Of a DNA stretch of 64,000 nucleotides, positions 35,773 to 44,404 are shown in pieces. A program made the translations under genes and the position numbers. Position 1 is the first letter of the stretch. Each line of letters opens with the position of its first letter. The notes under the pieces were generated by a model. That model was not told the DNA's origin, did no database searches, and was given only the letters and a program-made list of their open reading frames with translations. The DNA comes from Anaerolineaceae bacterium. GTDB lineage: Bacteria; Chloroflexota; Anaerolineae; Aggregatilineales; Phototrophicaceae. The DNA lies in NCBI GenBank assembly GCA_020634135.1, contig JACKCG010000005.1, positions 124,001-188,000 on the forward strand, in the 5' to 3' direction.

Positions 35773-36881
35773 ATATCGGGATTCTCCTGCCCGGCTTCAG
35801 CAGTGATGAAGGGGATTGGGCTATCCCGGTGCAGCTCACGCTCATCCGTGAAATGGCGCGGGCAGACGATGTGCGTGTCATCGCGCTGCGCTACCCTCAC
35901 CGCAAAGACCGCTACCGGGTACACGACGCGGATGTAATCGCGCTGGGAGCGGGACAGACGCGCGGCCTGGGGCGGCTGTGTTTGTGGTGGGAGGCGCTGC
36001 ATACACTGCGGCGGCTGCACCATGAAAAACCGTTCGACATCCTGCACGCCATGTGGGGGGATGAAACCGGCCAGATCGCAGTCTGGGCGGGGAAATGGCT
36101 TGGCGTGCCAACCATCGTTTCGCTGGCAGGGGGCGAATTGGTCGGCTTTCAGGACATCAGCTACGGCCTGCAACGGAGTGCGTTCAGCCGCTGGATTGTC
36201 AGGGGAGCCTTGCAGGCAGATCGTGTGGTAGTCGCCTGCTCCTATATGCGGCAGCGCATCGTTCAGGCCGGGTATCGTGTGCCAGAAAGCCGCATCCGAC
36301 AGATCACGTTGGGGGTGGATACGGCGCTCTTTACACCCGGCAGCGCACCCACCATAAATAAAACGCTGCTTCATGCCGCCTCGCTGGTGGGCGTCAAAGA
36401 TCAGGCCACACTGCTGCGGGCCTTCGCGCGGCTGGATAAAGATGTCTCGCTCATCGTCGTGGGCGAAGGGCCGGAACTTAGCAACCTGAAGGCGCTGGCG
36501 GCAAAACTGGACATCACGGATCGCCTACAGTTCACCGGGGCGGCACATCACCTCAACATGCCGGATTACTACCGCCAGGCAGCCCTGAATATCCTCGCCT
36601 CCCGGCATGAGGGGTTAGGTATGGTCACGCTGGAAGCGGCGGCCTGCGGCGTGCCAACCGTCAGCACTGCCGTCGGCCTGCTGCCGGACGTGCCCGAAAT
36701 GGGCATTGCCGTACCGGTGGGAGATGACGCGGCGCTGGCGGCAGCGATTCAACATCTGCTGGATGATGATTCACACCGGGCGGCATTAGCACAATCCGCC
36801 ATTGAGGCCGTACAGGCCCGCTTCACCATTCAGCACACCGTCGCGCAGTTCCGGGCACTCTACCAGGAATTAGCGCGTTAG
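35769..36881 (+). CDS. GT4-family glycosyltransferase
   Basis: A 370-residue GT-B enzyme using nucleotide sugars in the cytoplasm. The acceptor half starts with ILLPGFSSDEGDWAIPVQLT; the donor half has LGVDTALFTPG (about 179-189) and the GT4 signature HEGLGMVTLEAAACGVPTVS (about 280-299) with its E-x7-E glutamates. It is the last gene of the 30502-36881 operon (ATGA overlap with the gene before). The end overlaps the convergent methyltransferase gene by 12 bases. Confidence 0.88.
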   Translation: MNIGILLPGFSSDEGDWAIPVQLTLIREMARADDVRVIALRYPHRKDRYRVHDADVIALGAGQTRGLGRLCLWWEALHTLRRLHHEKPFDILHAMWGDETGQIAVWAGKWLGVPTIVSLAGGELVGFQDISYGLQRSAFSRWIVRGALQADRVVVACSYMRQRIVQAGYRVPESRIRQITLGVDTALFTPGSAPTINKTLLHAASLVGVKDQATLLRAFARLDKDVSLIVVGEGPELSNLKALAAKLDITDRLQFTGAAHHLNMPDYYRQAALNILASRHEGLGMVTLEAAACGVPTVSTAVGLLPDVPEMGIAVPVGDDAALAAAIQHLLDDDSHRAALAQSAIEAVQARFTIQHTVAQFRALYQELAR

Positions 36882-37571
36882 CCACCACACTCCGGTACAC
36901 TCCGGCAGGATCACCCATTTGCGCTGTACCACTTCGTTCGCCATCTCATCCCCGAAGAAGAAGCGTGTGAGTCGTTCGGCTTCGGCCAGCGACTCGAACT
37001 GATAATCAGTTCGAATCCAGGCTGAGGAGAATCCAAGTTCCTTTTCCACCCAGGCATAATATGCAGCCAGCGCAGGCGTGGGCGGCGCGGGTGTCTCGCG
37101 GCCTGTTCCCTGTGTTTCCAGCATGATGAGCGTCCCGCCCGGGCGGGTCACGCGCTTCATTTCGGCAATCGCCTTGCCGATTTCATCCTGCCACGAGTCG
37201 GGATACCAGCCGCAGCAGTGGCCGAAACTCCACCCCTGGATGGTGATGTCAGCGCTGCCACCCTCCACCGGAAGGGCGTGATTTTCAGCAACTTCCAGCG
37301 CCCAGTTTGTCTGCCCGGTTTTCTGCATCTGAGATTCAGCCTCGGCCAGCATGTGCGCCGAAGAGTCAAATGCCTGGATGCGTTTCACCTGCGGGGCCAG
37401 CAGGCGCGTCAATCGCCCCGTCCCAGCGCCGAACTCCACGACCTCCAGCCCGGCCAGCGGGCGGATGTCCTGCAACGCGGCCAGGATGTTGCCCTTGTAG
37501 TCCTCGCGGGCGATGAGCGCCTCATAGTCAGCGGCATGATTAGCGTAAATATTCTGAAAATGATCGGTCAT
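36870..37571 (-). CDS. Class I SAM-dependent methyltransferase
   Basis: A 233-residue methyltransferase: motif I VVEFGAGTGRLTRLL (about 46-60), acidic IQAFDSS, and GTLIMLETQGTG after it. The ATG at 37571 starts MTDHFQNIYANHAADYE, a usual leader for the family. A terminator for the upstream minus-strand genes sits 70 bases before it, so it has its own promoter, not identified. Substrate unknown. Confidence 0.78.
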   Translation of the reverse strand: MTDHFQNIYANHAADYEALIAREDYKGNILAALQDIRPLAGLEVVEFGAGTGRLTRLLAPQVKRIQAFDSSAHMLAEAESQMQKTGQTNWALEVAENHALPVEGGSADITIQGWSFGHCCGWYPDSWQDEIGKAIAEMKRVTRPGGTLIMLETQGTGRETPAPPTPALAAYYAWVEKELGFSSAWIRTDYQFESLAEAERLTRFFFGDEMANEVVQRKWVILPECTGVWWLTR

Positions 37572-37640
37572 AGTGGGTAACAATTATCCTCTAAGTATCC
37601 GTCAGAAAGGCGTTTTTACGGCTTCACCCACATTGTACAC

Positions 37641-37670
37641 AAAAAGAGACACAGCTTGCACTGTGCCTCT
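37641..37670 (-). terminator. Strong intrinsic terminator (minus strand)
   Basis: On the minus strand: AGAGGCACAG, six-base loop, CTGTGTCTCT, then TTTTTG. Ten paired bases with one G-T pair and a direct T run. It would stop transcription coming from the phosphomannomutase side before the methyltransferase gene. Confidence 0.8.
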
Positions 37671-37680
37671 CCTGGTGAAT

Positions 37681-38160
37681 ACGTCTCCGGCTAATCAGCT
37701 ATCGAGCTAACCGGCTAACCAGCTATTATCCCCTTCGTCCCACATGCCAGCAGCTAGAGGCTAACGGCCAGCGGCTAAACTGAACAAAAATTCGAACATT
37801 TGTTTACCTTTTACGACCCGTTTTGTGCTATGCTGGTGACTGTAAGGGCGGGCTACAGCACGTCCGCCGATAACGAGCACTAATTACCCATGACGGACCA
37901 TCGCCGACTGAGAACGGACAACCTACCAACTAACCACTGAAAACTAGCGGTTGATAGCCCGGATTGCAGCAATTACAGCAAATGAAGCAAAATTCCCCAA
38001 TGCGGCAAAAACGCCCGATTTTCTCCCGTGCGGGTCTGGTCTGAACCACATTTCGGAGGGCAATTTGCCGCAATCAGGCCATGCCAGGCAGCACAACCAC
38101 CGCACAGATCGCCCCATTGTGCCTTGCTCCCCCAACAGGAATGTTTGCCACTAGGCTATT
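37681..38160. other. Gene-free 650-base gap with word repeats
   Basis: Between the methyltransferase and the phosphomannomutase I see no credible gene. 37685-37725 is a chain of GGCTAA/AGCTA words sharing GCTATCGAGCTAAC with 22609-22624. 37743-37778 repeats GCCAGC/GGCTA words that match 22437-22461 in the opposite orientation. A TATGCT box near 37829 could be part of a plus-strand promoter, but nothing recognisable follows. A 67-codon frame at 37951-38154 has no features of a real protein. Confidence 0.5.
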
Positions 38161-38176
38161 CCAGATAATAAGGCAG

Positions 38177-38196
38177 GGGCGAGACATGTCTCGCCC
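38177..38196. repeat. Palindrome after the phosphomannomutase gene
   Basis: GGGCGAGACATGTCTCGCCC, a perfect 20-base palindrome extended by AAGG/CCTT outside. It lies 42 bases past the minus-strand phosphomannomutase stop and may protect or end that transcript. It is of the same build as the elements at 10821 and 26859. Confidence 0.55.
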
Positions 38197-38237
38197 GCCT
38201 TGAAAACCTACGAAAACCCGCTTAACATAACGCCCAA

Positions 38238-39656
38238 TTAGTCACTGAATGTCTTGACCTGCGCATCAAACTTCGTCTGGTCAATCTCAGGATGACGATC
38301 CAGCAGCACCTTGAAACGCCGCATGTACTCCACCAGCTGCGGGCGCTCATAAGCCTCAAAGCGCAGCGTAATGGCCGGCTGCGTGTTGCTGGCGCGCACC
38401 AGTCCCCACCCGTGCTCGAAAATCGCCCGCGCCCCATCTACATCCACCACTTCATAATTCCTGGAAAGCTCCTGTTGGAACTCATCAATGATGGCGAATT
38501 TCACATTATCCGGCGTCGGCAGAATAATCTCCGGCGTGGCAACCAGCTTGGGAATTTCGTCGAAAATCTCGGCAATCGTCTTGTCCGTCTTGGACATAAT
38601 CTCCAGGGCCTTGAGCGCCACCAGCGGCGCATCGTCAAAGCCGAAGTATTCCTCACCGATAAACAGATGGCCGCTGACCTCACCGCCCAGGGGCGACTTA
38701 ATCTCGTTCATCTTGAGCTTCATCAGGCTGTGGCCGGACTTCCACATCACCGGCTTGCCACCATGCTTCTTAATCTCGTCAGGGAGCGCCTGCGACGCCT
38801 TCACATCGAAAATAATGGATGCGCCGGGATGCCGGGTGAGCAGGTCACGCGCCAGCAGTGCCAGCAGCCGGTCCGCCGCGATATGGTGGCCGTGATTATC
38901 AATGAAGCCACAGCGATCAGAATCGCCATCAAAGGCCAGCCCCATATCCGCCCCGACTTCAACCACCTTCTTTTCCAGGTCTTTCGTCATCTCCGGGTCT
39001 TCCGGGTTGGGCAGATGGTTAGGGTATGTACCGTCCGATTCACAGTACAGACAGGTTACCTTGACGCCCAGTTTTTCCAGCAGCGCCGGGACATACGTGC
39101 CGCTTAACCCGTTACCGGCATCCATCACAACGGTCATCGGCTTGGCGAGTTTCACCTTCTGGCCGATTGCGTCCATGTGGCGGTGAATCATGTCAAAATC
39201 CTTGACAACTTCACCCTGCCCCACAACGAAAGCGTTCGCCTGGATAATCGTAAGCAGTTCCTGAATCTGCTGGTCAGCCAGCGCCAGTTTGCCGTAGGCC
39301 ATCTTAATACCGTTGTAGCGCGTATCCAGGTGGCTGCCGGTAATCATCACGCCCGCACCCCGTTCGCCGTAACTGGCAGAGGCGAAATATACAGTTGGCG
39401 TCAGTACCGGGCCAATATCGGTCACGTTCAGACCGGTTGAGGCGATTCCCTCGATCATCGCCTGCCGCAGCCCTTCCGACGAGGGACGGTTATCACAGCC
39501 CACAAATACACGCTCTGTCTGGAAATGTTTGGGTAAATATGTCCCTAGTGCCTTCCCCACCAGCCGGGCCAGATCGGGGGTTAGCTGGGGGGTATCGCCA
39601 CCCACCATGCCCCGAATATCATATTTACGAAAAATCGAAGTATCAAGCTGCGCCAT
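38238..39656 (-). CDS. manB: Phosphomannomutase/phosphoglucomutase
   Basis: A 472-residue alpha-D-phosphohexomutase that interconverts hexose 1- and 6-phosphates, feeding nucleotide-sugar synthesis for surface glycans. Visible are the N-terminal FRKYDIRG (9-16), the phosphoserine loop TGSH (Ser108), the metal-binding DGDSDRCG, the sugar-binding GGEVSGHLF and the phosphate-binding RASNTQPAITLR near the end. After the phosphoserine His the sequence reads LDTRYNG where most family members have NPPxYNG; the Ser itself is kept. Confidence 0.9.
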   Translation of the reverse strand: MAQLDTSIFRKYDIRGMVGGDTPQLTPDLARLVGKALGTYLPKHFQTERVFVGCDNRPSSEGLRQAMIEGIASTGLNVTDIGPVLTPTVYFASASYGERGAGVMITGSHLDTRYNGIKMAYGKLALADQQIQELLTIIQANAFVVGQGEVVKDFDMIHRHMDAIGQKVKLAKPMTVVMDAGNGLSGTYVPALLEKLGVKVTCLYCESDGTYPNHLPNPEDPEMTKDLEKKVVEVGADMGLAFDGDSDRCGFIDNHGHHIAADRLLALLARDLLTRHPGASIIFDVKASQALPDEIKKHGGKPVMWKSGHSLMKLKMNEIKSPLGGEVSGHLFIGEEYFGFDDAPLVALKALEIMSKTDKTIAEIFDEIPKLVATPEIILPTPDNVKFAIIDEFQQELSRNYEVVDVDGARAIFEHGWGLVRASNTQPAITLRFEAYERPQLVEYMRRFKVLLDRHPEIDQTKFDAQVKTFSD

Positions 39657-39723
39657 GTAGAAGCTCCTTCATTTGTTCGTTCAAGTGAAAATCAACCTTA
39701 TCCCATTACAGCAGAATCGCCCA

Positions 39724-40299
39724 TCACCCCAGATCATCGGAATGGCTGCCGGTACGAGCCGCGAACTCCGGCGCGGCATGGCGGTATAAACTCCGGCAGG
39801 CATCACGCAGGGTAACCTGCTGCTCAGTCAATTGCAGCTGATCGGCCTTTAACTGCACCCGCCAGCGCATATCCGGGCTTTCCACCGGACGGTAAACCAG
39901 CGTAATCCGCCAATCCGCCGGGAAAATCTCGGCGGTTGTGCGTACCAGATGCTCAAGCACTTCCTGCGTTACCGAATCCAGCCATTCGTTTTCGGAATAG
40001 TTGGCCGGACGTTTTATGAGCGCCTCTTTCGTCTCGAAAATCACATGCTGGCTGGCGACCTGCTTCCACAAGTCCCGCAAGGCATGGGGGAGCGACGGGC
40101 AATCCACAACAGCCTCGTGATTCCGTCCCCAATCGGCTTCAGCAGACCAACCCACACCAGCATCCAGGGCATAAACATGAACCGTCAGGACAGCATCCAA
40201 CTTGTACTGTGTATGCAGGTATCCCATCGTCGCCTGCCAGGCAAGCAAGCCGTATTCCGGGCGTTTGGGCAAGGGTCGGGAAGCAACGGTTTCGTTCAT
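39724..40299 (-). CDS. Unknown protein, third gene of Clp/TIR cassette
   Basis: A 191-residue protein without a family I recognise. It is a mixed alpha/beta, soluble sequence with Trp residues spread through it (WQATMGYLHTQYKLDA, about 20-35; VGWSAEADWG; DMRWRVQLKADQLQL), no membrane helix and no signal peptide. The ATG at 40299 lies one base after the TAA of the TIR gene, so it is translationally coupled to it. The coupling suggests a shared role, for example as adaptor, immunity or sensor protein; that is inference. Confidence 0.6.
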   Translation of the reverse strand: MNETVASRPLPKRPEYGLLAWQATMGYLHTQYKLDAVLTVHVYALDAGVGWSAEADWGRNHEAVVDCPSLPHALRDLWKQVASQHVIFETKEALIKRPANYSENEWLDSVTQEVLEHLVRTTAEIFPADWRITLVYRPVESPDMRWRVQLKADQLQLTEQQVTLRDACRSLYRHAAPEFAARTGSHSDDLG

Positions 40300-40300
40300 A

Positions 40301-41170
40301 TTACTGCCAGATGTCCTCGTCACCGGAAAACTGCTCAATCGCCTTCAGCAACATCCCTTCGATCTGTGCCAGGTTATCGGCCAGCACAATGTAATGCAGA
40401 CCGTGCAGGTGATACGGCAGTTCGGGGATTTCTTTGCCCAGTATGGGAACAATCACCTTGCCTTTGGCTAACGCATAGCTGACTTCCCGCTCCACTTCGT
40501 CGGAATTGGCGGCGTCGGGCGTCCAGATTACGACAACATGGGTGGCATCGTCCAATGCCCGCTGAATCGTCTGCCGCCAACTGGCTCCCGCTTTGATCTT
40601 TGCATCGTAAAAAATCGCTTTACCGTGCCCAATCAACAGTTCTGCAAGGTCTTTCGCCAGGTGGCGCTGGTGGTGCGAATATGCGATAAAGATGCGTGCC
40701 ACTGGCGCGTCGCTCAGGATACGCTTCCGGTCTTGCTCAAGCTGTGATTCGGAAACCGGCGGGCGCTCCGGTATATTGTGTGTGATCTGGCTTTGAAGTA
40801 AGCGGATAAGCCCTTTCAAATCACTCCCGGTCAGATCAAACTGATCGGCATTGAGCAGATTCAACGGTAGCAGATCATACGGACTGCCCTCACCTATGAT
40901 AAGAGCAAGGAGTTGAACCCCGCGATTCTGAGCATACACGATTTCACGCTGAATACCACGAGAACGCCGTGTGTGGCTGGATGTCAGAATCAGCATGATA
41001 TCCGTCTCTTCAATGGCATTCTGAATCAGCACCTGAGTGCTGGCATAATCCGTTCCCTGGGGAACTTTTGCAAAAAACGTCCAGACATCAAAACCCGCAA
41101 CCTGAAGTCCCTTGGCGATTTCTCTGGCTTTCTGTTCGTCCTGGTAGGGGTAACTCAAGAAGACGCGCAT
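40301..41170 (-). CDS. Tandem TIR-domain protein
   Basis: 289 residues made of two TIR domains. TIR 1 (about 1-125) begins MRVFLSYPYQDE; TIR 2 (about 157-285) begins RIFIAYSHHQRH and has a BB-loop-like DAKIKAGASW. In bacterial TIR enzymes that cleave NAD+ the catalytic Glu sits in the third helix; candidates are Glu76 (GIQREIVYA) and Glu229 (VEREVSYAL), so both domains could be active or one could be a scaffold. A GGAGAG site precedes the ATG, 27 bases after the Clp-like gene. TIR domains in bacteria act in antiphage immunity or as signalling adaptors. Confidence 0.85.
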   Translation of the reverse strand: MRVFLSYPYQDEQKAREIAKGLQVAGFDVWTFFAKVPQGTDYASTQVLIQNAIEETDIMLILTSSHTRRSRGIQREIVYAQNRGVQLLALIIGEGSPYDLLPLNLLNADQFDLTGSDLKGLIRLLQSQITHNIPERPPVSESQLEQDRKRILSDAPVARIFIAYSHHQRHLAKDLAELLIGHGKAIFYDAKIKAGASWRQTIQRALDDATHVVVIWTPDAANSDEVEREVSYALAKGKVIVPILGKEIPELPYHLHGLHYIVLADNLAQIEGMLLKAIEQFSGDEDIWQ

Positions 41171-41197
41171 TATTCACATCTCTCCGGCGGTTTCCAC

Positions 41198-43432
41198 CTA
41201 TTCCCCTACCGAAACTTCTTTACCATCCACGATAGCGGCGAACTTCAAATCCTGGTCATCAGCGTCAATCCGTACCGCTGTCCCGGCAGGCGGGTTGGCT
41301 TTCAGCAGGAAGTCCGCCAGCGGTTCGCGCACAAAGCGCCGGATGATACGCCGCAGCGGACGTGCCCCGTATTCCGGCTCGTCGTTCTTCGCCAGCATCC
41401 ATGCCAATGAAGCATCCGTGAATTCCAGTTTAAGGCCGCGCTCGGCAGCCATTTTGTTTTCTTTCTTCAAGAGCAGTTTCAGAATATTACCCAGGTCTTC
41501 CGGTGAAAGCGCGTTGAACATAATCACTTCGTCCAGACGGTTCAGAAATTCCGGGCGGAAGAACTCGCGTACTTCTTCCATCGCCGTGTCACGGATTTCA
41601 TCGGTAATCACCGGAACTGCCAGTTCATGCGCACCCAGGTTGCTCGTGAGGATAATCACCGTCTCGCTAAAGGTAACAGTGCCGCCGCGCCCATCGGTCA
41701 CACGCCCTTCTTCAATCATCTGGAGCAGGATATCCAGGACACGGGGATGAGCCTTTTCCACTTCGTCAAACAAGACGATGATATACGGTTGCTGGCGCAC
41801 ACGTTCGGTAAGCTGGCCTCCGGCCTCACTGTCCACGTACCCGCTGGGCGATCCTAACAGGCGGTTCAGGCTGGCTTCATCCTTGAACTCGCTCATATCG
41901 AGCGGCAGCGTGGCTTCCTCGTCGCCAAACATGAATTCCGCCAGCGCCTTCGCTAACTCCGTCTTACCTACGCCCGTTGGCCCCAGGAAGAGGAAAGCGC
42001 CAATCGGGCGCTTCGGGTCTTTCAGCCCCACGCGGGCGGTCTTGATCGCCCGGCTGACCGCCAGCACCGCCTGGTCTTGTCCAATGATCCGTTCCTTCAG
42101 GTGTTCGACCATGCTGGCGTAGCGCAGCCGTTCATCCTCACCCAGTTTACTGACCGGGATACCGGTCATCTGGCTGGCCGTCAGGGTCACATCTTCCGCA
42201 TCCAGGTTTTCATCAATCAGTTCCGGCTTGAAGGCCAGATGACTCTGCTGGCTCATATTGACCATCGCCGCAGTACGGTGCAGCAGGTGTTCGGCGCTGC
42301 GCGGCAGCGGCGTGGCGGAAAGGTAACGCTTGGCGAAACGTGCCGCCAGCTCCAGCGCATCTTCCTTGACTTCCAGGCTGTAATCCGCCTCAAAGTGAGG
42401 CTTCATGATCTTCAGAATTTCAATGGCTTCCTCAACGGATGGTTCCGGCACGCGGATAACCTGGCTGTTTTCCGTGATCGCGCTGACCGACGCAATCCGC
42501 TGGTTATATTCGATCTCGCTGGTTGAACCGATAATCACCGGATCATCAGCCAGAAACGCTTTCTGGATCAGCGGGGTCGCTTTACTGAACTCGGCTTTAA
42601 TCGGCCCGCCAAAAAAGCGATGCAGGTGCGGGATAAACAGGATACCGCCCCGCGCCTGACTCATCCCAGCGCGAATCGCCTTCTGATCGCTATCAAGCAG
42701 CGCGGTTTCATCCACCTGGACGACGCTGTTCAAACCGGTTGGCCCCTTACCTTCCGACATCAAGAGTCCCAGGCTGTACGCCAGGGTACGCTTGCCCACG
42801 CCATCCGGCCCAACCAGAATCACATGCCGGTTGACGGCCTGCGACAGAATGTTGATGATGTCGCGCAGCAAATCCTCGCGGAAGTAGACCGCCCGCAGTT
42901 TGCCGATTTTGGCGGAGGCAACGAAATCTTCCGTTGTACCGCTGGCACGGCGAATCTGGCTGGAATCACTGACAATCTCCTTAATTGCCTTGGGGGTAAT
43001 CCCATGCTGGCGCAGCAATCCGCTGGTACTCACCGTGCTTTCCGACATCACGGACAGCACATGATCGGTATCAATCCGCACTTCATCCATTGAGTTCGCA
43101 ACGCTCAGGGCATCGTCCAGCAGCACAATCGTTTGCCGGGAAAGCGGTACGGCCCGGTTGCCGCTGGCGGTGAAATCCAGGTTGCCATTCTGGTCACGGC
43201 GGCCTTCAGCAGCCAGATGTACCTGGCGCTCCAGTTTTTCGCGATCAACACCGCGCGAACTGGCGAAGTTCGATAGCACCCGGTCAGCGGCGGTATCCGG
43301 ACGGCGCAGCAGCGCGAGCAGTAGCAGTTCCGGCATTAAAGTCGGTTTACGATACTCATCTTTGAGCGAGACAGCATCATTCATTACCGCGTCAAGGTCT
43401 TTTGATAATAAATCCGGGTTTAAACTACCCAT
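41198..43432 (-). CDS. Clp-like AAA+ ATPase with degenerate first ATPase domain
   Basis: A 744-residue HSP100/Clp relative. Order: Clp-N-type repeats (1-155), D1 (about 175-380), D2 (about 430-720). D2 is intact: Walker A GPTGVGKT (484-491), pore tyrosine GYVD (Tyr532), Walker B LFDE (554-557), sensor TSN, arginine finger RPEFLNRLDE and sensor 2 GARPLRR. D1 keeps a Walker-A-like GPDGVGKR (208-215), but the Walker B acidic pair is Pro-His (ILFIPHLH, 264-271), the arginine-finger site reads ENSQ and the pore-1 KYRGEFEER segment is missing. There is no ClpB middle domain and no obvious ClpP-docking loop, so it probably works without ClpP. It heads the cassette with the TIR-TIR and unknown genes. 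Confidence 0.88.
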   Translation of the reverse strand: MGSLNPDLLSKDLDAVMNDAVSLKDEYRKPTLMPELLLLALLRRPDTAADRVLSNFASSRGVDREKLERQVHLAAEGRRDQNGNLDFTASGNRAVPLSRQTIVLLDDALSVANSMDEVRIDTDHVLSVMSESTVSTSGLLRQHGITPKAIKEIVSDSSQIRRASGTTEDFVASAKIGKLRAVYFREDLLRDIINILSQAVNRHVILVGPDGVGKRTLAYSLGLLMSEGKGPTGLNSVVQVDETALLDSDQKAIRAGMSQARGGILFIPHLHRFFGGPIKAEFSKATPLIQKAFLADDPVIIGSTSEIEYNQRIASVSAITENSQVIRVPEPSVEEAIEILKIMKPHFEADYSLEVKEDALELAARFAKRYLSATPLPRSAEHLLHRTAAMVNMSQQSHLAFKPELIDENLDAEDVTLTASQMTGIPVSKLGEDERLRYASMVEHLKERIIGQDQAVLAVSRAIKTARVGLKDPKRPIGAFLFLGPTGVGKTELAKALAEFMFGDEEATLPLDMSEFKDEASLNRLLGSPSGYVDSEAGGQLTERVRQQPYIIVLFDEVEKAHPRVLDILLQMIEEGRVTDGRGGTVTFSETVIILTSNLGAHELAVPVITDEIRDTAMEEVREFFRPEFLNRLDEVIMFNALSPEDLGNILKLLLKKENKMAAERGLKLEFTDASLAWMLAKNDEPEYGARPLRRIIRRFVREPLADFLLKANPPAGTAVRIDADDQDLKFAAIVDGKEVSVGE

Positions 43433-43633
43433 GTTGGCCTGTGTCCTCTGGTCATTATCAATACACTCCCTACATTAACCCGAAACAGGTTTAGGAACAA
43501 GCGGTTGATTGGCGGAATTCGCCCGAAAACAGAATCCGGTTATATAAAGAACGCAAAATGTACAAAATACTCAGTAAATGCAGTATAGTATCTGGACAAA
43601 TTTCCAGTAATTAACAAATGGCAACTAAGCATC

Positions 43634-44404
43634 ATGATTATCAGCCTGCAAAATGATAAAGTGAAACTGATCCAGTCACTTCAGAATCGCACTCGAACAC
43701 GGCGCAAGGCACGTAAGATCGTCCTTGAAGGGCTGCGTCTGGTGCGTGATGCCTGCGAAAGTGGCTATCAACCGGATTTCATTCTCTATACCCCGGACAT
43801 CGCGCAGACGGCGCTCATAGATATGTTACGCCGTTGGGAATGCACAATCTTGCCGATGAGTGAGACCGTGATGCGCCATATCAGCGGCACACAAACACCC
43901 CAGGGAATTATAGGGGTTTTTCCCATTCCTGAGACAGACCCCCCCATCAAACCGCAGAGACTGCTGCTGCTGGATGGGGTGAGCGACCCTGGAAATGTCG
44001 GCACCATGCTGCGCACCGCAGCGGCGGCGGGCACCGATGTCGTGCTGCTGGGGCCGGGCTGTGCCGACCCGTATAACCCCAAAGCCCTGCGCGCCGGGAT
44101 GGGCGCACACTTCCGTCTACCCATTGTCGAGCAAGCATGGGAAGACATTAAGGTGTACTGTCAGGGGTTAGCCATGTACGCCGCCGATAGCCGGGGTGAG
44201 CTTCGCTACGACAGCGTGGATTGGGGACGCCCCTGGGGGGTCATCATCGGCAGCGAGGCACATGGCCTGAGTGCGGCAGGGCAAAGTCTGACGAACAGCC
44301 GGGTTTACATCCCAATGGCGGCAGCCACCGAATCCATCAATGCGGCAGCGGCAGCGGCAGTAATTCTGTTCGAGGCGCAGCGACAACGGACATCGCTACC
44401 CTGA
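43634..44404 (+). CDS. TrmH/SpoU-family RNA 2'-O-methyltransferase
   Basis: A 256-residue SPOUT methyltransferase acting on rRNA or tRNA. An N-terminal substrate-binding domain (LVRDACESGYQPDFILYT and on) is followed by the trefoil-knot domain with LLLLDGVSDPGNVGTMLRTA (motif 1, Asn and Arg catalytic region), IIGSEAHGLS (motif 2) and VYIPMAAATESINAAAAAAV (motif 3). RlmB-like or TrmH-like subtypes cannot be told apart here. Its start is divergent from the Clp-like gene, with about 200 AT-rich bases between them; a TATAGT near 43579 may be its -10 box. Confidence 0.88.
   Translation: MIISLQNDKVKLIQSLQNRTRTRRKARKIVLEGLRLVRDACESGYQPDFILYTPDIAQTALIDMLRRWECTILPMSETVMRHISGTQTPQGIIGVFPIPETDPPIKPQRLLLLDGVSDPGNVGTMLRTAAAAGTDVVLLGPGCADPYNPKALRAGMGAHFRLPIVEQAWEDIKVYCQGLAMYAADSRGELRYDSVDWGRPWGVIIGSEAHGLSAAGQSLTNSRVYIPMAAATESINAAAAAAVILFEAQRQRTSLP

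Noticed and set aside
37000..37025. tRNA-like TTCGAATCC sequence
   Set aside because: It is inside a methyltransferase gene and no cloverleaf can be drawn around it. No other tRNA signal was seen in the window.
37951..38154. 67-codon frame in the gap before the phosphomannomutase gene
   Set aside because: No ribosome-binding site, no motif, and codon use unlike the neighbours; it lies in repeat-rich spacer DNA.
39724..43432. Thoeris, CBASS or other named TIR system
   Set aside because: There is no ThsA-like, cyclase, SAVED, Argonaute or STAND gene nearby; the partner is a Clp-like ATPase.
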